From: Solimonas soli DSM 21787
Lineage (GTDB): Bacteria > Pseudomonadota > Gammaproteobacteria > Nevskiales > Nevskiaceae
Length of the DNA stretch: 64,000 nt
Direction of reading: 5' to 3'
NCBI RefSeq assembly: GCF_000474945.1
Contig: NZ_AXDW01000010.1
Location: forward strand, 62,001-126,000
The notes under the pieces are model-generated. The model did no database searches and had not been told where the DNA came from. It worked only from the letters and a program-made list of their open reading frames with translations. A program made the position numbers and the translations under genes. Below are positions 41,480 to 49,536 of this stretch, in pieces; the first letter of the stretch is position 1; every line of letters starts with the position of its first letter.

Positions 41480-42478
41480 TCAGGCGGCGCGCGCCAGCGC
41501 CGGCCAGGCGCGGCGCGGCGCGGGGCCGCCGCCGAGAATGCGGCGCAGGCGCTCGCGACCGATCGCGACCGGACGCTGGCGCAGCTCGCCGAGACGGTGT
41601 TCGCGCGCCAGCTCGGCGATGCGCGCGAGGTGCGCGGCGATCGCCGCGCCGTAAGGATCGTGGCCGCCGAAATGCGCGGCCATGTAGCGATGCACGCCGC
41701 CGAAGTAGCCGTCCAGGCGTTCTTCCCAGAGGCGGCGATTGAACTCGGCCGTCTTTTCCAGCAGGTCCTCGGCCGAGCGGTAGATCGGCTCGACGCCGCC
41801 GGGCTGCCGCGCGCCCGCGAGGCCGCAGATGGCGAACTCGCGGAACAGGAAGTCGCGGCATTTCTCCAGGTAGCAGCGGTCGGCCGTCTGCGCGAGCACG
41901 TCGGCGGTGCCGATCAGGAAGCCGAGCATGCGGTCCTTCGCATTGCGGACCTGGATCCGATCGAGCGCGATCTCGTAGCCGGTGAAGTGCACGATCTGCC
42001 GCGCCTTGGCGACTTCGTCGCCGTAGCCGAGCCGCGGCAGCAGCTCGCCCAGGAATTCGCCGCTGCGACGGACATGCGTCAGCGTGTATTCCGCGCCGTT
42101 CCGCGCCCTGTCGCCGCTGCGGCGGATATAGCCGGCGTCGTGGAACAGGGCGATCAGCACGCCGAGCACGGCGCGCCGCGCGCCGAGACGCCGTGCCGCC
42201 GGCACGCTGCGTTCGTGGCCGTCGATGAGCCGCGCCGTGGCCAGCGTGCAGTCGAGGCTGTGCTGCGCGTCGTGGTACCAGGTGTCGCAGCCGAGATAGC
42301 CGGGGAGCGTGCCGGCATAGAGCCGGGCGAAGGCGGCGAAGCCCTGGCGTACCGGCTTCAGCTCGGCATCCGGAAAGCGCTGACGCAGGAGGGCGGTGAC
42401 GGCGGCGCAAACGTCCTGGGGATGGGAGATGCGCACGGTGCCGCTGATGTCATAGTGGTTGCGCCGTTCGGCGGGCAT
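41480..42478 (-). CDS. HD-domain phosphohydrolase-like protein
   Basis: A 332-residue protein. The metal-binding HD pattern is visible as YHDAQHSLDCTLATARLI (His69, His73) and ALFHDAGYIRR (His113-Asp114), as in metal-dependent phosphohydrolases and cyclic-nucleotide phosphodiesterases, though it lacks a GYP motif. Downstream helices include TGYEIALDRIQVRNAKDRM and LIGTADVLAQTADRCYLEKC. The substrate is unknown; nucleotide or second-messenger hydrolysis is the likely chemistry. No partner domain is present. Confidence 0.8.
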   Translation of the reverse strand: MPAERRNHYDISGTVRISHPQDVCAAVTALLRQRFPDAELKPVRQGFAAFARLYAGTLPGYLGCDTWYHDAQHSLDCTLATARLIDGHERSVPAARRLGARRAVLGVLIALFHDAGYIRRSGDRARNGAEYTLTHVRRSGEFLGELLPRLGYGDEVAKARQIVHFTGYEIALDRIQVRNAKDRMLGFLIGTADVLAQTADRCYLEKCRDFLFREFAICGLAGARQPGGVEPIYRSAEDLLEKTAEFNRRLWEERLDGYFGGVHRYMAAHFGGHDPYGAAIAAHLARIAELAREHRLGELRQRPVAIGRERLRRILGGGPAPRRAWPALARAA

Positions 42479-42584
42479 CGCTACCTCTCTCGGCTTGATG
42501 CGACGGTCCGCTGATCCTACGCGGCCGTTGCCGGCGATGAGCGGTATTCCGTCTCAAAGCGCCGCTTGATGCGGGCGAGCGGTA

Positions 42585-43358
42585 TCAGTCGTCGAGATCG
42601 ACGACCAGCGGCGCGTGGTCGGAGGGCCGTTCGAGGCGGCGCGGCGCCAGATCGACCTCCGCCGCGCGCAGGCGCGCGGCCAGCGGCCCGGACAGCAGCC
42701 AGTGGTCGATGCGCAGGCCCTGGTTGCGCGCGAAGGCGCCGGCGCGGTAGTCCCACCACGTGAAGCGCTGGCCGCCGCTCTGCGGCGCGAACAGGCGAAA
42801 GCTGTCGTGCAGGCCGAGGCTGCAGAGCCTGCGCAGGCCGCGCCGCTCCGGCTCGGAGCAGAGGATGCCGCCTTCCCATACCGACGGATCGTGGGTGTCC
42901 TCCGGTGCCGGCGCGATGTTGTAGTCGCCGCCGACCGCGAGCAGCGGATGGCGGTCCAGCTCGGCGGCGAGATAGTCGTGCAGCGCGTCGAGGAAGCGCA
43001 GCTTGTAGGCATATTTGTCACTGCCGACCGCCTGCCCGTTGACGACGTAGACGCTGACGAAGCGGATGCCGCCGACGGTCGCGGCGATCACGCGCTTCTG
43101 CTCGTCGCCGAAACCATCCATGTCGCGCACCACGTCGCTCAGCTCGCGGCGCGCCAGCAGCGCCACGCCGTTGTAGGTCTTCTGGCCGTTGCTGACGGCG
43201 CGGTAGCCGGCGGCGGCCAGCTCGGCGTGCGGAAAGGCGTCGTCGACGAGCTTCAGTTCCTGCAGCGCGACGACATCGACCGGATTGCCGCGCAGCCAGT
43301 CGAGCAGGTGCGGCAGGCGGATGTTGAGCGAGTTGACGTTCCAGGTGGCGATGCGCAT
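42585..43358 (-). CDS. xthA: Exodeoxyribonuclease III
   Basis: A 257-residue AP endonuclease/3'-5' exonuclease of base excision repair. Motifs in order: TWNVNSLNIRLPHLLDWL (Asn7), LQELKL (Glu34), VYVVNGQAVGS, GGDYNIAP (Asp/Asn pair), and the final PSDHAPL histidine. Start ATG at 43358 gives the usual MRIATWNVNS. Complete. Confidence 0.95.
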   Translation of the reverse strand: MRIATWNVNSLNIRLPHLLDWLRGNPVDVVALQELKLVDDAFPHAELAAAGYRAVSNGQKTYNGVALLARRELSDVVRDMDGFGDEQKRVIAATVGGIRFVSVYVVNGQAVGSDKYAYKLRFLDALHDYLAAELDRHPLLAVGGDYNIAPAPEDTHDPSVWEGGILCSEPERRGLRRLCSLGLHDSFRLFAPQSGGQRFTWWDYRAGAFARNQGLRIDHWLLSGPLAARLRAAEVDLAPRRLERPSDHAPLVVDLDD

Positions 43359-43688
43359 GGGCGTGCGGTTCCGATGAGCGCGGACTGTACCGATTTCGCG
43401 GCGCTGGCGCTGCGGCCAGCGCGGCTGGCAGCACAGTTGTCGCGACTGCCAACCGGCGCACGCCGGGACACCCCGAATGAGGGGCGTCGCTTGCAACTGT
43501 GATCCCGTGCAAGTAATTCGTCACGACATGCGACTACGGTCGTACCGCCTCGTTGCGAATCCCCCGAAGCAAACGGTGCGCGGATGGCAGCCGGCCGGTC
43601 ATACCGGCGGCTGACACATCGACGTTTATCGATTCGGCGAATCCGCAATGCCCGACGCGCGCAGGGACGCGCTGCTGTCATATCGTGG
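43359..43688. other. Divergent intergenic region between xthA and the sigma-54 regulator
   Basis: 330 bases without a gene. CTTGCA (43490-43495) and TGCAAG (43508-43513) form a hairpin with a 12-base loop, and ACAGTTG (about 43432) faces CAACTGT (43494-43500). These may be regulator sites, but no promoter was identified with confidence. Confidence 0.4.
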
Positions 43689-45092
<1,404 letters not shown>

Positions 45093-45263
45093 GGCAGCCA
45101 AGTCGCTGATCCGCTTCGCTTCGGCCGCCGGCATTGGCGGCATTCCGACGTAACACCCGAACAGCCGCGCGCGTCGGCGCGTTCCGCGCGCGCGGCCGTG
45201 CCGTCGTGAAAAAACGCTTGCTGCTCAAGCCATTGGCGCCGCCGTCACGAGCGGCGCCGGGCA

Positions 45264-45278
45264 TGGCCCCGGGCTTGC
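45264..45278 (+). promoter_or_regulatory. Sigma-54 (-24/-12) promoter of the contractile injection operon
   Basis: TGGCCCCGGGCTTGC matches the consensus TGGCAC-N5-TTGC with one mismatch, and has the essential GG-N10-GC spacing. Transcription should start near 45290, about 53 bases before the first gene at 45343. A GAFTGA-bearing activator gene ends 170 bases upstream. Confidence 0.78.
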
Positions 45279-45342
45279 CCTGTTTCAACGGACAGTCCGC
45301 CGCGCCGCCACGGCGCGTGGCGCGGCGCAGCTGAGGGAGAGC

Positions 45343-45630
45343 GTGTCCTTGCAGGCAGATCCGTCGAAGCGGTCCGGTGTGGAGACGTCGACGACGGCGG
45401 GCGAGGGACGCTACGCGAATTATCTGAAGGTGGGCAGCAATGCGACGGAGTTCGTTCTCGATTTCGGACAGTACTATGCCGGCGACCTCGCGCCGCGCTT
45501 CGGTACGCGCATCGTGACCACGCCCGCGCACATGCAGGCCTTCGTCGCGCTGCTCGAGCAATGCCTCGCGCAGCACGTCGCCGAGCATGGCGCGATCGTG
45601 CCGCTCGACGGCGCGCGAGAGCGCAACTGA
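45343..45630 (+). CDS. DUF3467-family protein, first gene of the CIS operon
   Basis: A 95-residue protein from a GTG start with a GAGGGAGA purine stretch just upstream. The core YANYLKVGSNATEFVLDFGQ followed by RIVTTPAHMQAFVALLEQ is the DUF3467 signature; the function is unknown. Small DUF3467 proteins occur in several bacterial loci, and here it is translationally coupled (ATGA) to the Pvc16-like gene, so a role in assembly or regulation of the particle is plausible. Confidence 0.78.
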   Translation: MSLQADPSKRSGVETSTTAGEGRYANYLKVGSNATEFVLDFGQYYAGDLAPRFGTRIVTTPAHMQAFVALLEQCLAQHVAEHGAIVPLDGARERN

Positions 45631-46220
45631 TGGCGCGCTATGCCGCCATCGCCGCAACCAGCACGGCGCTCGCCGGGCTGATCCGCGACCGCTATCCGCG
45701 CGCCGCGTTCGGGCCTTCGCTCGACGTCGCGCTGTACCAGGCCAGCGATTTCGAGAAGCCAATGGAAGAGGGCTTCTCGCTGTATCTCTACCGCATCGCG
45801 CCGAACGGCAGCGTGCGCAATCTCAGCTATCGGCGCGATCCCGACGGCCGCCGCTTCCGGCCGTCGCTGCCGCTCGATCTCGCCTATCTCGTCACGCCCT
45901 GGGCGCGCGACGCCGAGAAGCAGCAGCGCATGCTCGGCTGGGTGATGCGCTTCATCGAGGACGTCGGCGTGCTGTCGGCGAGCCAGCTCAACGACTACGT
46001 GTCCGACCCGGACGTGTTCCGCGCCAGCGAAGCGCTCGACATCATCTGCGAGCCGCTGTCGATGCAGGACTACCTCACGCTCTGGGACCGCCTGCATCAC
46101 CGCATCCCGACCTCGGCGACGTACCTGATGCGCATGCTGATGATCGAGTCCGACGTGGCGATCGACGAAGCCGGCCTCGTGCAGACGCGTCGCTTCGGCG
46201 TCGGGGAGCCGGTGGCATGA
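45630..46220 (+). CDS. Pvc16/DUF4255-family tail-terminator protein
   Basis: A 196-residue protein with the DUF4255 pattern: early ALAGLIRDRYP, then GFSLYLYRIAPNGSVRNLSY, PLDLAYLVTPWARDAEKQQR, LGWVMRFIEDVGVLSASQL, and the end segment LTLWDRLHHRIPTSATYLMR. Pvc16/Afp16 forms the cap that ends tube and sheath assembly and fixes length. In Photorhabdus and Serratia clusters it is the last core gene; here it is near the front. Overlaps both neighbours by ATGA. Confidence 0.87.
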   Translation: MARYAAIAATSTALAGLIRDRYPRAAFGPSLDVALYQASDFEKPMEEGFSLYLYRIAPNGSVRNLSYRRDPDGRRFRPSLPLDLAYLVTPWARDAEKQQRMLGWVMRFIEDVGVLSASQLNDYVSDPDVFRASEALDIICEPLSMQDYLTLWDRLHHRIPTSATYLMRMLMIESDVAIDEAGLVQTRRFGVGEPVA

Positions 46221-47098
46221 GCTTCACGACGGTCCGCGTGCAGGAATGGCTCGAGCGCACCTTGCCACTCGCGCTGCGCTTCCGCGACGCAGCGACGGCG
46301 AACGATCTGATCGACGGCCTGGTGGTCGGCGCCTGCCCGGTCGCGCGGCCGAACGCGCGGCGCCTGTATGCGCAGGCCAATCGCAGCGGCACCTATCTGC
46401 TCAGCGATCTGCCGGGTTTGCGCGCGCTCGAATACGGCGCCGGCGACGCCGCCGATTTCGCCGCCTCGCCGGCGCCGTCGTTCCGCATCGAGGTGACCGA
46501 CCCGCTCGGCCGCTTCCTGCCGGTGAGCTTCGCCGCCGGTGCCGCGCGCGGCCTGCTGCCCTTGCCCTGCGCGGTGCCCGGCTCGCCGCCGCGCGAGGCC
46601 TTCACGCACGGCATTCCCCTGTTCTCGACGCCGGCCCGGCAGCTGGCCGAACCGCTGGCCTGCGTCCACGCCGAGCTGGTCGAAGCGCCAACCGGCCGCG
46701 CCGCGGCCTGGGCGCTGCTCGCCGCCGAGATCGACGGCACCGAAGCCGGCCTCGGCCTCGCCGATCGCGAAGGCCGCGTCACGCTGTTCTTCGCGTATCC
46801 GTCGCCACAGCCGCCGCCGGTGACTTCGCCGCCGGCGCCGGCCGAGCGCTTCGTCTGGAACGTCACGTTCCGCGCCTACTACCTGCCGCGCCCGCCGGAC
46901 ACGCCGGCGCCGGCGCGGCCCGATCTCTGCGCGCTGCTCGCGCAGCTCGACCATCCGCGGCGCGTGCTCGACCTGCAGTCGCCGCCGCAGGACCTGCTGC
47001 CGCAGCGGCTCGACTACGGCCGTCCGCTGGTGCTGCGTTCCACCGATCCCGCCGCCGGTGGCGCGGTGTCGTCCCATCTGTTCATCGAGACCGCCTGA
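46217..47098 (+). CDS. CIS-associated protein of unknown function, carboxypeptidase-regulatory-like segments
   Basis: A 293-residue protein not recognised as a standard CIS component. Two beta-rich stretches resemble carboxypeptidase-regulatory/transthyretin-like modules: one around FRIEVTDPLGRFLPVSFAAG (about residues 90-110) and one around GTEAGLGLADREGRVTLFFA (about 175-195); a Pro-rich linker follows. The start MSFTTVRVQEWLERTLPLAL is amphipathic. It lies between the cap and the sheath genes and overlaps the cap stop, so it is probably structural or a chaperone. No signal peptide. Confidence 0.6.
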   Translation: MSFTTVRVQEWLERTLPLALRFRDAATANDLIDGLVVGACPVARPNARRLYAQANRSGTYLLSDLPGLRALEYGAGDAADFAASPAPSFRIEVTDPLGRFLPVSFAAGAARGLLPLPCAVPGSPPREAFTHGIPLFSTPARQLAEPLACVHAELVEAPTGRAAAWALLAAEIDGTEAGLGLADREGRVTLFFAYPSPQPPPVTSPPAPAERFVWNVTFRAYYLPRPPDTPAPARPDLCALLAQLDHPRRVLDLQSPPQDLLPQRLDYGRPLVLRSTDPAAGGAVSSHLFIETA

Positions 47099-47118
47099 AC
47101 GGCGCGAGGAGTGCATCA

Positions 47119-49026
47119 ATGCCCGAATATCTTGCCCCCGGGGTCTACGTCGAGGAGACCTCGTTCCGCGCCAAGTCGATCGAAGGCGTCAGCACGACGA
47201 CGACCGGCTTCGTCGGTCCGGCCCTGTACGGCCCGCTCGACATCGAGCCCGACATCGTCACCAGCCTCGTCGAGTTCGAGCGCACCTACGGCGGCCGCGA
47301 GCAGCTGCAGTTCGACGACGGCACCAACCCGCTCGACAACTATCTCTGGCACGCGGCGCGCGCCTTCTTCGAGGAAGGCGGCAAGCGCCTGTACATCAGC
47401 CGCGTGTTCGAGCCGGCCGACGAATCGCCGCATTCGGGACACGCGCAGGGCCTGCTCGGCGCCAGCCCGGCACCGCTCGAGATCTACGCGCGCTTCCCGG
47501 GCCGCGCCGGCAACGCGCGCGTCACCTTCACCTTCCGTCTCGGCCAGAACGTGCTCGCCGGCAAGCCCGGCGATCCGCAGGTGCGCGGACTGCTCGACCG
47601 CGATGTCGTGCTGATCCGCGACGCCGGCAGCCCGGCGGCGTCGCCGCCCGCGGTGCGCGGCTTCTATCTGGCGCGCCGCGACACGGTCAACGACACCTGG
47701 GTCTTCAGCCAGCCCGAGACCAGCCCCGACGAAAGCGTGCAGCTCGACACCCTGGTGCCGGGCGCGACCGAGCTGCGCGTCGTCACCGTCGCCGTCACCA
47801 TCGAGCCGACCAGCGGCACCGGCACGCCGTTCGTGGTCGCCGATCTGCCGCTCGATCCGCGCCACGAGCGCGCCGGCAGTCCCGACTCGCTGTTCGCCTA
47901 CTTCGACGAGCATCCGGCCAGCCTGTCGCGCGCGCGCACCGTGCCGCTGGTGATCGGCAACGTCGGCAACCTGGACACCGGCACCGCGGTGCTGCAGGCC
48001 TTCTTCGCGGCGGCGCCGGCGGCGAGTCCGCTGCCCGGCCTCGAAGCGGGACTCGAAAAACCGGACAGCAGCGACACGGCGCGCAGCGTGCTGGTCACGC
48101 TGACCGGCGGCAACGACGGCGCGCGGCCCGGCGCGGGCGCCTACGAAGGCACCGAAGACCCGGCGACCAATCTGAAGACCGGCCTCCTGCAGTTCGAGGA
48201 TCTGGAAGACATCTCGATCGTCGCCGCGCCGGGCTCGACCTTCGGCCTCGCCGAAGGCGCCTATGCCGACGACGCGCGCGCCATCACCGGCCTGCTCATC
48301 AGCCACGCCGAGCGCATGCGCTACCGCATCGCCGTGCTCGACAGCGGCAACGACCAGAGCATTTCCGAAGTCCGCGCGCACCGCGCGCAGCTCGACTCGA
48401 AGTACGCGGCGCTCTACTACCCCTGGGTGCGCGTGCTCGATCCGGTCACGCAGCGCGAGATCAACCTGCCGCCGAGCGGCTTCGTCGCCGGCATCTACGC
48501 GCGCAACGACGTCAACCGCGCCGTCTACAAGGCGCCGGCCAACGAGGTCGTCAACCTGGCGCTCGGCTTCGAGAAGTTCATCAACAAGGCGCAGCAGGAG
48601 GTGCTCAACCCGGAGGGCGTGAACTGCTTCCGCTACTTCGAGGGCCGCGGCATGCGCCTGTGGGGCGCGCGCACGATCAGCTCCGATCCGGAATGGAAGT
48701 ACGTGAACCTGCGCCGCTACTTCGCCTACCTCGAGCGCTCCATCGACAAGGGCACGCAGTGGGCGGTGTTCGAGCCGAACGGCGAGCGCCTGTGGGCCAA
48801 CGTGCGGCGCACGATCGAGGACTTCCTGCTCAACGAATGGCAGAACGGCGCGCTGCTCGGCGACAAGCCGGAAAAGTCGTTCTTCGTCAAGTGCGACCGC
48901 TCGACGATGTCGCAGAACGATCTCGACAACGGCCGCCTGGTCTGCCTGGTCGGCGTGGCGCCGCTGCGGCCCGCCGAGTTCGTGATCTTCCGCGTCGGCC
49001 AGTGGACCGCCGACGTCAAGGTCTGA
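47119..49026 (+). CDS. Contractile sheath protein 1
   Basis: A 635-residue sheath subunit of the gpFI/Pvc2 family. The start PEYLAPGVYVEETSFRAKSI and FVGPALYGPLDI are typical; the C-terminal sheath core contains YAALYYPWVRVLDP, LPPSGFVAGIYARNDV (about residue 450), FRYFEGRGMRLWGART and WAVFEPNGERLWANVR. Residues about 110-400 are an inserted outer domain. GAGGAG precedes the ATG by about eight bases. The sheath contracts to drive the tube into a target. Confidence 0.95.
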   Translation: MPEYLAPGVYVEETSFRAKSIEGVSTTTTGFVGPALYGPLDIEPDIVTSLVEFERTYGGREQLQFDDGTNPLDNYLWHAARAFFEEGGKRLYISRVFEPADESPHSGHAQGLLGASPAPLEIYARFPGRAGNARVTFTFRLGQNVLAGKPGDPQVRGLLDRDVVLIRDAGSPAASPPAVRGFYLARRDTVNDTWVFSQPETSPDESVQLDTLVPGATELRVVTVAVTIEPTSGTGTPFVVADLPLDPRHERAGSPDSLFAYFDEHPASLSRARTVPLVIGNVGNLDTGTAVLQAFFAAAPAASPLPGLEAGLEKPDSSDTARSVLVTLTGGNDGARPGAGAYEGTEDPATNLKTGLLQFEDLEDISIVAAPGSTFGLAEGAYADDARAITGLLISHAERMRYRIAVLDSGNDQSISEVRAHRAQLDSKYAALYYPWVRVLDPVTQREINLPPSGFVAGIYARNDVNRAVYKAPANEVVNLALGFEKFINKAQQEVLNPEGVNCFRYFEGRGMRLWGARTISSDPEWKYVNLRRYFAYLERSIDKGTQWAVFEPNGERLWANVRRTIEDFLLNEWQNGALLGDKPEKSFFVKCDRSTMSQNDLDNGRLVCLVGVAPLRPAEFVIFRVGQWTADVKV

Positions 49027-49060
49027 TTTTCCGTCTCACCGCCATCCACAGGAGAGCCCG

Positions 49061-49513
49061 ATGGCCACGCTCAGAGAACGTCCCTACGTGCAGTTCAACT
49101 TCCTCGTCGATCTCGGCGACGGCGTCACCGAAGGTCCGCAGGCGGGCTTCCAGGAGCTGTCCGGCATCGGCATGGAAGTGACGGTGTCCGAGTACCGCAC
49201 CGGCAACTCGAAAGAGAACAGCGTCATGAAGATCACCGGCATGAACAAGTCGACCGACGTGACCATGAAGCGCGGCGTGATCGGCTCGCTCAATCTCTAC
49301 CAGTGGCTCAACCAGATCCGCAACGGCGACCAGAACGCCATGCGCACGGTGACGATCCAGCTGCAGAACGAGGATCACACCGCCGTCGTGCAGACCTGGA
49401 AGCTGCTGCGCGCGCGCATCATCAAGCACACCAGCGGGCCGTTCAACGCCAAGGGCACCGACGTGGCGATGGAAGAGCTGGTGCTCGCCTACGAGCGGCT
49501 GGAAATGGAGTGA
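49061..49513 (+). CDS. Inner tube protein 1
   Basis: A 150-residue tube subunit of the T4 gp19/Pvc1 family (TIGR02241). It shows FNFLVDLGDG, then FQELSGIGMEVTVSEYRTGN, VTMKRGVIGSLNLYQWLN and the end MEELVLAYERLEM. Hexameric rings stack to form the tube that passes through the sheath. The standard length. Confidence 0.94.
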   Translation: MATLRERPYVQFNFLVDLGDGVTEGPQAGFQELSGIGMEVTVSEYRTGNSKENSVMKITGMNKSTDVTMKRGVIGSLNLYQWLNQIRNGDQNAMRTVTIQLQNEDHTAVVQTWKLLRARIIKHTSGPFNAKGTDVAMEELVLAYERLEME

Positions 49514-49536
49514 GCGCCGCGCGCGCGAGCTGAACC

